DNA from: Aphodosoma sp045631465
Lineage (GTDB): Bacteria; Bacteroidota; Bacteroidia; Bacteroidales; Paludibacteraceae
Reading direction: 5' to 3'
NCBI GenBank assembly: GCA_045631465.1
Contig: JAZQUV010000018.1
Span: forward strand, 4,046-68,045
Length of the DNA: 64,000 nucleotides
Shown here: piece after piece, positions 8,516 to 17,890 of the stretch
Position numbering within the stretch: position 1 is the stretch's first letter
How the letters are laid out: every line of letters starts with the position of its first letter
Program-made: the position numbers and the translations under genes
Notes under the pieces: model-generated
The model's input: only the letters and a program-made list of their open reading frames with translations
Databases searched by the model: none
Told to the model about the DNA's origin: nothing

Positions 8516-9685
8516 TTATCGTAATACCCAAGCCAACAAAGCACCTAAATAAGTACCTATAGCATAGCCTACTAATCCAACTACAATACCCGATATGAGC
8601 ACTTTTTTGTTCTTCATTGCGCCTGCAATAGGTGGCACAAATGGTGGCGAACACAACAATCCTACTTGACATACGCAGAACAAATCGCCACTCACTTTTG
8701 CTATTCTACACAATATCAAGTGCAATATTGCCGACACTCCTATAATCCAAAGCACGAATCCGCCTACATACCACGAACCTCCATTCACACTATGAATATT
8801 GAACATCGACGCCACTATCACACTGAAAACCAAGATAAAGAACATACCCAACTCAAATGTTTTTGGCAATTCTCTCACTTTTTTAAAGAACGATGCTATA
8901 ATCGACAACGTGGTGATTGTCAATATCACTACCAATTCATTCAATGTGCCTGTGGTCAATAACGCCAAACCTGCACCGATTCCGAGAAATACTACACTCA
9001 ACCCGAATCCTTTCAACATACCAATCAGATTCTGCTTCTTAAACATATCGTGATAATTCTCCACATCGGCGGTTTGTATGTTGTCTTCGTCTTTACGACC
9101 TCTACATGTCACATCTTTATAAGGCAACAACTTACGGAAAATCTTAAAACCACCACCCAACAAAAAGAATATATAAGGTGTAGTAACTACCATCTGAAAT
9201 GCCAACACTATTGCCATCACCGATTTATCCACTCCGAGCGACACTCCAAGAGCATTAAAATTCATCGTACCGCCTGTGTAGATACCTGCCATCATACCTG
9301 CCACTTTATCTGCTTCTGGCACATAATTACGAAATATAAAATAACCCGACAACACGGCTATTACAACTGCCAAAAGACCTGTAACCAGTGCCCATACTGT
9401 CTTTGGTAATGCCTTAGTCCACAACTTAAAGTCGCAGTTAAACAACATCAACGGGATAGCCAATGGCACTGCCACACTCATAAGCGTTGATTGCAACTTA
9501 CCGAAACTTGCAGCCACTTCTGGTGTAGCAAAGTTAAAAACTCCACACAACGAGGCTATAATCCCCACTGCGTAGGCTAATACCACAGTACCAATTTTTT
9601 GAACAACTGTCCATCTCTTAAATCCTTCTATAATCAACAAAGGAAACAAGATGTAACATGCAAGAATAATGTATACTTTTACCAT
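8516..9685 (-). CDS. DUF819-family integral membrane protein
   Basis: 389-aa protein with about ten hydrophobic segments and a central hydrophilic loop (about 195-215, charged). The pattern GIYTGGTMNFNALG in the first third and the C-terminal CQVGLLCSPPFVPPIAGAM are characteristic of the DUF819 (YjcL-like) family, whose substrate is unknown; its fold is reminiscent of sodium-coupled carriers. It lies 10 bases downstream of the acyltransferase and 12 upstream of the barrel gene, so all three are likely co-transcribed. Confidence 0.85.
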   Translation of the reverse strand: MVKVYIILACYILFPLLIIEGFKRWTVVQKIGTVVLAYAVGIIASLCGVFNFATPEVAASFGKLQSTLMSVAVPLAIPLMLFNCDFKLWTKALPKTVWALVTGLLAVVIAVLSGYFIFRNYVPEADKVAGMMAGIYTGGTMNFNALGVSLGVDKSVMAIVLAFQMVVTTPYIFFLLGGGFKIFRKLLPYKDVTCRGRKDEDNIQTADVENYHDMFKKQNLIGMLKGFGLSVVFLGIGAGLALLTTGTLNELVVILTITTLSIIASFFKKVRELPKTFELGMFFILVFSVIVASMFNIHSVNGGSWYVGGFVLWIIGVSAILHLILCRIAKVSGDLFCVCQVGLLCSPPFVPPIAGAMKNKKVLISGIVVGLVGYAIGTYLGALLAWVLR

Positions 9686-9695
9686 AAATACTCTA

Positions 9696-10715
9696 CTATT
9701 TTATTTCATCTGGTTTGTTTAGTTTACGTGCAAGATACATATACTCTTGCAAAAACATCCAGAATGGCAACATAATAAATAATGTAAATGGCATAAAAAT
9801 CAACTGCCACACAAACTGTATCGAGGTATGAAATGCCCTATCTTTTACCAACGAACGTATAATCAACCATGCCAACCACATCGGTGAAGTCACTGCTCCT
9901 GCCACTAATGCCAATGGCGATAAAACTACCAACAAGAAAATCAACAACCATTTCGACATTCGATGCTTAGGAAACAAATTCAACTCTTTAGGCGGATTTT
10001 TCTTGAGCTCTTGCCAATTCTTTTCATAGTTTTCATCATCTGGCACCCACAATATCAACTCTTGCATGCGTTTTGTAAGCTCCTCGCGCATTTCAAGAAT
10101 CAATTTTGGTTGCTCCATGTCTCCTCGCTCGGCTACAAACTCTGTCACATTCATTGGCTTTCCTACATTAACCACAAGATTATCCCAGAGGTTAAACCAA
10201 TCGCCATATTCCAACCCTACAGGCACAATATATATCGGCTTCTCTTTACCAAATTCTTCATTTGCACGTATCGCAATGCGGAATATACCCTTCCTCAATG
10301 GCAACAACGAGTGCTTTGCTCTATGTGTTCCCTCTGGCAAAATACAGAAAGGCACCCCTGTGCGCAACGTATCTATCGCACGATTCTCTGTCTCATCATT
10401 CTTAAGCACCTCTCCTGCACCATCTCGCATGCGACGAATTGGCATAATCTTCAACCAATTGAGAATCTTGGCAAACACCTTACTGCGAAACATATCAGCT
10501 CGTGCAACAAACACCTTATGATCGTCATTGATAAACAATACCGCAAGCGCATCTTGCAACGCATTAGTATGATTAGGAGCAAATATCACGGCTCCATCTG
10601 TCGGAATATTTTCCCTGCCTACATATCTAATTTGACGATATGACTTACGGAACATCCACCTTACATAAGGAAAAAAAATACGATATCCTATATTTTCATC
10701 ATATATCTGTTTCAT
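9696..10715 (-). CDS. PlsC-like 1-acyl-glycerol-phosphate acyltransferase family protein
   Basis: 339-aa membrane-associated acyltransferase. Motif I reads NHTNALQD (about residues 49-56), so there are five residues, not the usual four, between the catalytic His and Asp; the block RRMRDG and motif III PEGTHR follow, and IVPVGLEY fits motif IV. Two hydrophobic helices near the C-terminus (about 255-325) anchor it. The likely reaction is acyl transfer to a lysophospholipid or related acceptor in the inner membrane. It is first in its operon, with a good promoter at 10770-10801. Confidence 0.85.
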   Translation of the reverse strand: MKQIYDENIGYRIFFPYVRWMFRKSYRQIRYVGRENIPTDGAVIFAPNHTNALQDALAVLFINDDHKVFVARADMFRSKVFAKILNWLKIMPIRRMRDGAGEVLKNDETENRAIDTLRTGVPFCILPEGTHRAKHSLLPLRKGIFRIAIRANEEFGKEKPIYIVPVGLEYGDWFNLWDNLVVNVGKPMNVTEFVAERGDMEQPKLILEMREELTKRMQELILWVPDDENYEKNWQELKKNPPKELNLFPKHRMSKWLLIFLLVVLSPLALVAGAVTSPMWLAWLIIRSLVKDRAFHTSIQFVWQLIFMPFTLFIMLPFWMFLQEYMYLARKLNKPDEIK

Positions 10716-10769
10716 ATTTTTCTGTCTTTAAATGTTACACTCTAGCTCTCTTAACATCCAAATAATTGG

Positions 10770-10801
10770 CAAAAGTACAATATTTTTTTGATATGACCAA
10801 A
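10770..10801 (-). promoter_or_regulatory. Promoter of the plsC-like operon
   Basis: Minus strand: TTTG at 10798-10801, 20 bases, then TACTTTTG at 10770-10777. This matches the Bacteroidota -33/-7 consensus. The ATG is at 10715. Confidence 0.7.
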
Positions 10802-10819
10802 TTTTTAACCCAAAAACTA

Positions 10820-10980
10820 AACTTACCCTCCTCCCACACCCACCCCCTCATCTCCTATCTACACCTCTCAACATAACCCTAACTCCGCCATACCTACAAC
10901 ATAGGATAAATATACTATAAATATAGGATAAATATACTATAAACATACTATAAATATACTATAAAGCAACCCTCACCACA
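10820..10980. repeat. Intergenic repeat block upstream of typA (copy 2 of the ACTATAAATAT repeat)
   Basis: The 363-base spacer 10716-11078 holds the plsC-side promoter, a C-rich stretch (10827-10895), then ATAGGATAAATATACTATAA units. Bases 10912-10975 match 4493-4556 at 62 of 64 positions. The rest, up to the typA promoter at 11042, shows no gene or stable hairpin. Confidence 0.75.
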
Positions 10981-11041
10981 ATCATTCCAAAAAACCAACC
11001 AAAAAATTCCCTTATCACTTCGCAATTCACATATTTTTTTG

Positions 11042-11049
11042 TAACTTTG
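11042..11049 (+). promoter_or_regulatory. Promoter -7 element of typA
   Basis: TAACTTTG, 29 bases before the typA ATG, so the leader would be about 20-25 bases. No clear TTTG is present at the -33 position. Confidence 0.6.
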
Positions 11050-11078
11050 CAAGTTGAAATTTTTCAAGACTATAAACA

Positions 11079-12878
11079 ATGCAAAACATTAGAAATATTG
11101 CTATCATTGCACACGTCGACCATGGCAAAACTACATTGGTCGACAAGATGTTGCTTGCTGGTCAGTTGTTTCGCGAGAACCAACAAACTGGCGAACTCAT
11201 GCTCGACAACAACGACCTCGAACGCGAACGCGGTATCACTATTTTGTCGAAAAACGTATCTATCAACTACAAAGACACTAAAATTAATATCATCGACACC
11301 CCTGGTCACGCCGACTTTGGTGGCGAAGTTGAGCGCGTCCTCAACATGGCTGACGGATGCCTTCTCCTTGTCGACGCTTTCGAAGGTCCTATGCCTCAAA
11401 CTCGCTTTGTTTTGCAAAAAGCCCTCCAAATCGGTCTCAAACCTATCGTTGTCATCAATAAGGTCGACAAACCTAATTGTCGTCCCGACGAAGTACAAGA
11501 GGCTGTATTCGAACTCATGTTCAACCTTGATGCTACCGAGGAGCAACTCGACTTCCCAACTATCTATGGCTCTGCCAAAAACAATTGGATGTCAACCGAT
11601 TGGAAAAATCAAACCGAAAACATTTTCCCTCTTCTCGACACTATCATCGAGCACATCCCTGCCCCTCCTGCTTTGGAGGGCACACCTCAAATGCTCATCA
11701 CTTCGCTCGACTTCTCTAGCTACGTAGGCCGTATCGCCGTTGGTCGCGTGCATCGTGGCACTCTCCGCGAAGGTCAAGACATCGCGCTCGTTAAACGCGA
11801 CCGCACCGTCGTAAAACAACGCATCAAACAGTTGCAAACCTTCACCGGACTCGGTCGCACTGCTGCGCAAGAAGTCCACTCTGGCGACATCTGCGCAATC
11901 ATCGGTCTCGACAATTTCGAAATTGGCGACTCTATCTGCGACATCGAAAATCCAGAACCACTCGACCCTATCGCTATCGACGAACCTACAATGTCTATGT
12001 CGTTCACCAACAACGACTCGCCTTTCTTTGGCAAAGACGGTAAATTCGTCACTTCTCGTCACATTCACGATCGTCTAATCCGCGAGTTGGACAAAAACCT
12101 TGCTCTCCGCGTAGAGAAAAATCCGGAATCTGACGTATGGCGCGTATCTGGTCGTGGCGTGCTCCACTTGTCTGTCTTGGTCGAAACTATGCGTCGCGAA
12201 GGCTACGAACTTCAAGTAGGTCAACCTCAAGTTATCACCAAAGAAATCGATGGCACTCTCTGCGAACCTATCGAGCAACTCACTGTCAACGTTCCTGAAG
12301 AATACTCAAGCCGTATTATCGATATGGTCACTCGTCGCAAAGGCGAACTTCTCTCAATGGAAACTCAAAAAGACCGCATCCACATGGAGTTCTCTATCCC
12401 ATCTCGAGGCATTATCGGCTTGCGCAACAACGTACTCACAGCATCTGCCGGCGAAGCCATCATGGCTCACCGCTTCCTCGAATATCAACCTTGGAAAGGC
12501 GACATCGAACGTCGCAACAACGGCTCTATCATCGCTATGGAATCGGGCACTGCTTTCGCCTATGCCATCGACAAACTCCAAGACCGCGGACGTTTCTTCA
12601 TCTTCCCTCAAGAGAATGTATATGCTGGTCAAGTAGTTGGCGAACACAGCAAAGAGGGCGACCTCGTGGTGAATGTCACTAAATCTAAAAAACTCACCAA
12701 CATGCGCGCTTCTGGTTCCGACGACAAAGTCAAACTCATCCCTCCAGTTGTCATGTCGCTCGAAGAGACTCTCGAATACATCAAAGAAGACGAATATGCC
12801 GAAATCACTCCTAACCATATTCGTATCCGCAAAATCATTCTCGACGAAACTGAACGTAAACGCGCAAATAAAAACTAA
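11079..12878 (+). CDS. typA: Ribosome-associated GTPase TypA/BipA
   Basis: 599-aa translational GTPase involved in ribosome assembly and stress adaptation. G1 AHVDHGKTTL is at 11-20, switch I ERERGITI near 48-55, G3 DTPGH at 73-77 with the catalytic histidine, and G4 NKVD at 127-130. Domains II, III, V and the TypA-specific C-terminal domain follow; length is normal. Third codon positions are strongly C-ending, as expected for a highly expressed gene. It is transcribed alone from the promoter at 11042. Confidence 0.97.
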   Translation: MQNIRNIAIIAHVDHGKTTLVDKMLLAGQLFRENQQTGELMLDNNDLERERGITILSKNVSINYKDTKINIIDTPGHADFGGEVERVLNMADGCLLLVDAFEGPMPQTRFVLQKALQIGLKPIVVINKVDKPNCRPDEVQEAVFELMFNLDATEEQLDFPTIYGSAKNNWMSTDWKNQTENIFPLLDTIIEHIPAPPALEGTPQMLITSLDFSSYVGRIAVGRVHRGTLREGQDIALVKRDRTVVKQRIKQLQTFTGLGRTAAQEVHSGDICAIIGLDNFEIGDSICDIENPEPLDPIAIDEPTMSMSFTNNDSPFFGKDGKFVTSRHIHDRLIRELDKNLALRVEKNPESDVWRVSGRGVLHLSVLVETMRREGYELQVGQPQVITKEIDGTLCEPIEQLTVNVPEEYSSRIIDMVTRRKGELLSMETQKDRIHMEFSIPSRGIIGLRNNVLTASAGEAIMAHRFLEYQPWKGDIERRNNGSIIAMESGTAFAYAIDKLQDRGRFFIFPQENVYAGQVVGEHSKEGDLVVNVTKSKKLTNMRASGSDDKVKLIPPVVMSLEETLEYIKEDEYAEITPNHIRIRKIILDETERKRANKN

Positions 12879-12907
12879 AAATATTTTCTCGTATCAAAAA
12901 TATTTTG

Positions 12908-12915
12908 TAATTTTG
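12908..12915 (+). promoter_or_regulatory. Promoter -7 element before the 57-aa gene
   Basis: TAATTTTG with a TTTT-rich stretch about 20 bases upstream (12884-12887). It lies in the 106-base spacer after typA and would drive the small membrane protein and possibly parE. Confidence 0.5.
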
Positions 12916-12984
12916 CATTCATTATAAACTCAAAACAAAGCGACAAACGAACACTTCGCTACTCGCTACTAAATATCTAAAAAT

Positions 12985-13158
12985 ATGAAAGAACTTATCA
13001 ATTATCTCGGCATTATTCTTATGCTCATCGGTGTAGCAATCTTCGTTTACTACCACTTTATGGTTATCGGCGGTGGCAATGGTTTTCTCTATGCTGGCCT
13101 TATCTGCGTATTAGGTGGTCTTTTTGCTCACATCCTCCTCAACAAACGCATCCGCTAA
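12985..13158 (+). CDS. Small two-helix membrane protein (57 aa)
   Basis: A short gene of 57 codons plus TAA. It begins MKELINYLGIILMLIG and has two hydrophobic helices (about 5-25 and 34-52) separated by a Gly-rich turn (VIGGGNG), with a basic C-terminus (NKRIR) that would be cytoplasmic. It has its own promoter-like element and codon use like its neighbours, which supports it being real. No function is recognised; it lies between typA and parE. Confidence 0.7.
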   Translation: MKELINYLGIILMLIGVAIFVYYHFMVIGGGNGFLYAGLICVLGGLFAHILLNKRIR

Positions 13159-13186
13159 TTTTTTTCGCATACGACCTTTTATTATA

Positions 13187-13214
13187 GTACATAAAACGTC
13201 AATGTTTTATGTAC
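13187..13214. promoter_or_regulatory. Perfect 11-bp inverted repeat upstream of parE
   Basis: GTACATAAAAC (13187-13197), a 6-base spacer, and its exact complement (13204-13214). It ends inside the possible -7 element TACGTTTG (13212-13219), 29 bases before the parE ATG. This could be an operator or an attenuating hairpin. There is no T run directly after it, so a terminator is less likely. Confidence 0.55.
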
Positions 13215-13248
13215 GTTTGTCGTGTTCTTACCATTTACTACTAAAAAA

Positions 13249-15150
13249 ATGTCAAACGAACAAACCACATCATTAGACAACCAATTTGCTACTGCTGAAT
13301 ATAGTGATGGCAACATCGTCACCCTCGAAGGTCTCACCCACATCCGCCACCGTGCAGGTATGTACATCGGCAAGTTGGGCGATGGTTCAAGTGCCGACGA
13401 TGGTATCTATGTGCTTATCAAAGAAGTTATCGACAACTCTATCGACGAGTTCCGCATGCACTTTGGCAACCGCATCGAGATAACAATCAAGGAGCGCACC
13501 GTAACTGTGCGCGACTATGGTCGTGGTATACCTCAAGGCAAAATGATTGACGCCGTATCTATCCTCAACACTGGTGGTAAATACGACGACAAAGCCTTCA
13601 AAAAATCTGTCGGTCTCAATGGTGTTGGTACAAAAGCTGTCAATGCTCTTTCTCGTTCATTCACTGTGAAATCATTCCGCGACGGAATGGTAAAACAAGC
13701 CGACTTCGAACGTGGCAAACTCATAAAAGAATACGACCTCGAGCCTACAACCGAAAAAAATGGTACGCTTGTCTGCTTCACGCCCGACTGCGACCCTCAA
13801 CACCCACAAGAGCGTCTCTTCGACCCTCACTACGCATTCAAAGACGAGTTCGTGGAAACTATGCTCCGCAACTACAGCTATTTGAATACAGGGTTGACTA
13901 TTGTTTACAATGGCAAACGCTTTGTATCTAAGAATGGTCTTCTCGACCTCCTCACCGAGGCTACCACTTCCGATCCGCTCTACCCTATCGTCCACCTCAA
14001 AGACGAAGATATAGAGATTGCATTCACCCACACCAACCAATATGGCGAAGAATACTACTCGTTCGTCAATGGTCAACACACCATCCAAGGCGGTACTCAC
14101 CAATCGGCTTTCCGCGAAGCTTTTGGCAAAACCATCAAAGAATATTACAACAAAAACGGTATGGAACTCAGCGACATCCGCTCTGGTCTCGTTGCTGCCG
14201 TAGTCGTATCGGTGCAAGACCCTGACTTCGAATCACAAACCAAAGTCAAACTCGGTTCAAAAGACATGGGTCCCGACGGTCCAACTATTGCAAAATTCGT
14301 AGGCGACTTCGTCAAAAAAGAGGTCGACAACTACCTCCACAAGAATCTAGAAGTGGCAGACGTAATGCTCAAAAAGATTCAAGAATCGGAGAAAGAGCGT
14401 AAAGCCATTGCCGGAGTCACAAAACTTGCTCGCGAGCGCACTAAGAAAGCCAACCTCCACAACAAAAAACTCCGCGACTGCCGCATCCACCTCAACGACT
14501 CAAAAGGCGACCTCCGCGACCAATCGTGCATTTTCATCACCGAGGGTGATTCCGCTTCGGGTTCTATCACCAAAACTCGCGATGTAGATACTCAAGCCGT
14601 ATTCTCCCTCCGCGGTAAACCCTACAACTCCTACGGACAAACCAAAAAGCTTGTTTACGAAAACGACGAGTTCAACTACTTGCAAGCTGCCCTCAACATC
14701 GAAGATGGTCTTGAAGGATTACGTTATAATAAGGTGATTATCGCAACCGATGCCGATGTCGATGGCATGCACATCCGCTTGTTGTTGATGACCTTCTTCC
14801 TCCAATTCTTCCCCGACTTGGTTAAGAAAGGTCACGTATACATCCTACAAACACCTCTCTTCCGTGTACGTAATAAAAAAGAAACACGCTATTGCTACAC
14901 CGAAGAAGAACGCCTTACTGCTCTCGCAGAGTTAGGTGCCAATCCCGAAATCACTCGATTCAAAGGTCTCGGTGAAATCTCGCCCGACGAGTTCAAACAC
15001 TTCATCGGTCCCGACATGCGCCTCGACCAAGTGATGCTTCGCAAAGAAGATGCCGTTGCCGAACTCCTATCATTCTATATGGGCGACAACACTCCCGAAC
15101 GTCAAAACTTCATCGTCGAAAACCTCGTAGTCGAAGACGACGAAATCTAA
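13249..15150 (+). CDS. parE: DNA topoisomerase IV subunit B (ParE)
   Basis: 633-aa ATPase subunit of a type IIA topoisomerase, which decatenates chromosomes. The GHKL ATPase motifs are E59 (KEVIDNS), DYGRGIP from D89, and GLNGVGTKAVNALS at 122-135. The Toprim motifs are EGDSASG (432-438) and DADVDGMH (501-508), and RFKGLGEI lies near 570-577. GIYVLIKEVIDNSIDEF is typical of ParE rather than GyrB in this phylum. The start at 13249 is chosen over an in-frame GTG at 13222, which falls next to the promoter. parC is not adjacent; the next gene is an unrelated TolC-like protein 54 bases on. Confidence 0.93.
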   Translation: MSNEQTTSLDNQFATAEYSDGNIVTLEGLTHIRHRAGMYIGKLGDGSSADDGIYVLIKEVIDNSIDEFRMHFGNRIEITIKERTVTVRDYGRGIPQGKMIDAVSILNTGGKYDDKAFKKSVGLNGVGTKAVNALSRSFTVKSFRDGMVKQADFERGKLIKEYDLEPTTEKNGTLVCFTPDCDPQHPQERLFDPHYAFKDEFVETMLRNYSYLNTGLTIVYNGKRFVSKNGLLDLLTEATTSDPLYPIVHLKDEDIEIAFTHTNQYGEEYYSFVNGQHTIQGGTHQSAFREAFGKTIKEYYNKNGMELSDIRSGLVAAVVVSVQDPDFESQTKVKLGSKDMGPDGPTIAKFVGDFVKKEVDNYLHKNLEVADVMLKKIQESEKERKAIAGVTKLARERTKKANLHNKKLRDCRIHLNDSKGDLRDQSCIFITEGDSASGSITKTRDVDTQAVFSLRGKPYNSYGQTKKLVYENDEFNYLQAALNIEDGLEGLRYNKVIIATDADVDGMHIRLLLMTFFLQFFPDLVKKGHVYILQTPLFRVRNKKETRYCYTEEERLTALAELGANPEITRFKGLGEISPDEFKHFIGPDMRLDQVMLRKEDAVAELLSFYMGDNTPERQNFIVENLVVEDDEI

Positions 15151-15204
15151 ATATAACAACAAACAAAATCTATTATACAAAACAAAACATATAATTTTAC
15201 AATC

Positions 15205-16545
15205 ATGAAAAGAACATTTTTCATAATTGTTGCATCACTAATAACAATTATCACCAAAGCTCAGTACAACAAAAGTATTGAGCTTTTCCTGCAATTTGAG
15301 GAACGCTTTATCCTATTAGATTCACTCATATTCAGCAGCCCTAACACATCTACTCCACCACAAGCAACAGATGTAATTACCTATAACCCAACATCAATAA
15401 GCTCTACACAAACAAAAATAGACTCACTTATTGAGCAAAAAATTAACGCTCAAAAATCAGCTTTAAAACACGAAACTGGATTAAACATTACTGGTCAAGC
15501 ATATTTCCGCCTCGACGACAATTTAAGCATCGACGAAGAGGATGCTGTATCGCGTTATGACGCAAAAATACAAGCCGACCTTAGATGGCATTTCTTGAAT
15601 AGTGCCGTACTACACCGCAAAGGTCGCCTAAACGAAATTGATATTCAAGGCGAAATAGACCAAAAAAACTACGAACGAACCAATATATCTCTGCTCGTTG
15701 CAAAACAAAAAGAGTTGTTCCGCATAAAAAACGATAGTCTACTATCAAGCATCCTGAAACATCGTATCTACAACCTCACCTTATTAAATAACGGACAACA
15801 ATATCTACTCGAAAATGGCAATATCACAACCGACGATATACTAACAACTCTCAACGAAAAAGCCGAAGCCGAACGTCTATTAGCTTCTCTGATAGACACG
15901 GTTGCTCCTGCAAATAGTCTCTATAAACCCACTGGCGTGATAGTAGACATCGACACTGCTAAGTTGATGGAATACATTCGCCAATACAATGCCAATTTAA
16001 GTATACTCGATCTAAAATCTCAGTTGCTCGAACAACAACAACAAAACAATTCATACTGGACTACATTAAATGTATCGCCATTCATTAGATATTCCTATTA
16101 TTTCAGAGATGATATGCCAAACTCAACAAATGTCGACTTGGGTTTAAGTTTCATCATCCCTCTATCGGGCGAAACTAACAAACAACGCAAGACAATGACT
16201 ACCGAACTGAAGATATTGGAAATCGAAAAAAGTCAATTGTCACAACAAATCCTCGACAACATAAAATTGATTTTACTCGACATTGAGCGTATGAATCGCG
16301 CCTCTGAAAGCGAATTATACCGAATGCAAGAAATCAAAAAATATATACAAACTCGCACTACTGCATATCACAATGGCATTGGCGAATATAATTTCGTATC
16401 GCGCATGAAAGAGTATAACACCTACCTCCTATGTTGGGAAAAATTCCTATCGTTCCAATATCAACGCGACTGCCATATTGCCAATCTACAAACTTACTTA
16501 CCAAATATTTCTATATTAGAATTTTGTATAGAAACTGAAATCTAA
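15205..16545 (+). CDS. TolC-like outer-membrane channel protein
   Basis: 446-aa protein with a signal peptide (MKRTFFIIVASLITIITKA, cleavage before Q20). It is rich in long amphipathic helices (about 75-260 and 320-430) and has beta-strand stretches such as SPFIRYSYYF (about 290-300) and a VDLGLSFIIPLSG stretch, consistent with the outer-membrane efflux protein (TolC) fold. Sequence conservation is weak, so the assignment rests on pattern and context. It is first of four closely spaced genes, followed by an HlyD-like adaptor (47 bases), which supports a tunnel role across the outer membrane. Confidence 0.75.
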   Translation: MKRTFFIIVASLITIITKAQYNKSIELFLQFEERFILLDSLIFSSPNTSTPPQATDVITYNPTSISSTQTKIDSLIEQKINAQKSALKHETGLNITGQAYFRLDDNLSIDEEDAVSRYDAKIQADLRWHFLNSAVLHRKGRLNEIDIQGEIDQKNYERTNISLLVAKQKELFRIKNDSLLSSILKHRIYNLTLLNNGQQYLLENGNITTDDILTTLNEKAEAERLLASLIDTVAPANSLYKPTGVIVDIDTAKLMEYIRQYNANLSILDLKSQLLEQQQQNNSYWTTLNVSPFIRYSYYFRDDMPNSTNVDLGLSFIIPLSGETNKQRKTMTTELKILEIEKSQLSQQILDNIKLILLDIERMNRASESELYRMQEIKKYIQTRTTAYHNGIGEYNFVSRMKEYNTYLLCWEKFLSFQYQRDCHIANLQTYLPNISILEFCIETEI

Positions 16546-16592
16546 AAAAAACTCATATCCTCTCCCACTAACTTAACACCTTTATATTATTT

Positions 16593-17855
16593 ATGAAAAA
16601 TTTCAGTTTTACATCACACGACACAAACAACGATATTGAAAATATATTAAAACAAAGAAAAAAAACTATCGCAAAACAACAGTTGATTTTCACACTCATA
16701 TTTGTATTTATATTGATAATAATCCTTCTATGGGCATTAGACCGTACAATATATACCGAATTTGATGGATATATCAACACAGACATGAATGTCGTGCGCT
16801 CGCCCGAAGACCTTTATATATTAGAAAATCACAAAAAAGTAGGCGATTTCATCGCTCCTGGCGACACATTGTTCTCTTATGTATATGCCGAAAATTTCTT
16901 CAGTCACGAAACCTCAACCGAAGAACCTGCCGTTATCGCACAAAATCGTAATATGACCGTACAATACGGATTGGCTAAACAAGATTTGGCTGTCACTCGA
17001 GTGAGAATTAAGGAATTAAAACGCCAATTAGCAACCACCGACCACAACATTCGTTTCGGATTGAGCGACAATCAAAACAAAATGAAAATAGAACAAGAAT
17101 TAGCCGAAGCCGAAACTCTATACAAAGCACAGAAACGAAAACTATCGGTATTATATGACGCAATGACACAAACTAGCGATGCTGTAAAAAAACTATATCA
17201 CGAAGAACATGGTTTCCTACACATCCAAGACATGCGCAACATAGAATTAATGAAAGAGCTAAATCTCATCCGTTATTCTATGGCTGTCGATTCTGGCATT
17301 GTAACAAAAGTTCACACCCCTGGTCTAACATTAGCCCTAAGAGGTGAACCTATCATGACTACCCAAAGTTTCAACCTAGCGCACAACAACCTATCTGTCG
17401 TAGCATACGTAATGCCCGACCAAATGAGACATATCAATCGAAACACACAAGCAGAAGTAATTGTAAACAACGATATATCATTTAGCGCTAGCGTATTGAT
17501 GCTTGGTACCCGCACCGAGGAACTCCCTACTCAACTTCGTAGCACCCTATCGCAAAACCATACCGCAGTCGTTGTTGTTTTAGGTCCTGATCCCGACCAA
17601 ATCATCCCTTTTTGGTGCTTAGTCAAAAATATACCTGTGAAAATACGAATCAATAATTTCAAAAAATATGAACATGAGAAAAAAGACTACATGTTATTCA
17701 ACACATCTTCTGGATTGATTCATTCCACTATGGATGGATATCACAACCAGATACAAGATTCTACCCATTACAACGATTCTACAATATTACAAGACTCCTC
17801 TATAATAATAGAAGGTGTAACTATCAATCAAGACTCTAACTCCATCTCGCAATAA
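16593..17855 (+). CDS. HlyD-like periplasmic adaptor (membrane fusion protein)
   Basis: 420-aa protein with one N-terminal transmembrane helix (about 31-49) after a 30-residue cytoplasmic stretch. A split lipoyl/barrel-sandwich domain follows: one half has EFDGYI...VGDFIAPGDTLF at about 57-94, the other SIAVDSGIVTKVHTPGLTL-type sequence near 230-250. Coiled-coil helices lie between (about 125-210). The C-terminal 60 residues are Ser/Asn/Asp-rich low-complexity sequence. This matches the HlyD/EmrA family that links an inner-membrane partner to TolC. No ABC, MFS or RND pump is nearby; the only membrane enzyme is the glycosyltransferase two genes on. Confidence 0.82.
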   Translation: MKNFSFTSHDTNNDIENILKQRKKTIAKQQLIFTLIFVFILIIILLWALDRTIYTEFDGYINTDMNVVRSPEDLYILENHKKVGDFIAPGDTLFSYVYAENFFSHETSTEEPAVIAQNRNMTVQYGLAKQDLAVTRVRIKELKRQLATTDHNIRFGLSDNQNKMKIEQELAEAETLYKAQKRKLSVLYDAMTQTSDAVKKLYHEEHGFLHIQDMRNIELMKELNLIRYSMAVDSGIVTKVHTPGLTLALRGEPIMTTQSFNLAHNNLSVVAYVMPDQMRHINRNTQAEVIVNNDISFSASVLMLGTRTEELPTQLRSTLSQNHTAVVVVLGPDPDQIIPFWCLVKNIPVKIRINNFKKYEHEKKDYMLFNTSSGLIHSTMDGYHNQIQDSTHYNDSTILQDSSIIIEGVTINQDSNSISQ

Positions 17856-17890
17856 ACAATCCTCTAATATCTCAAAAAAAACAGTTAAAC

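Noticed and set aside
9963..10643. A 226-codon open frame opposite the acyltransferase gene
   Set aside because: It is the complement of a gene with clear catalytic motifs; the translation is low-complexity and has no start signal.
13222..13248. Upstream GTG start of parE
   Set aside because: The extra nine residues are not family-like and the GTG is next to the probable -7 element.
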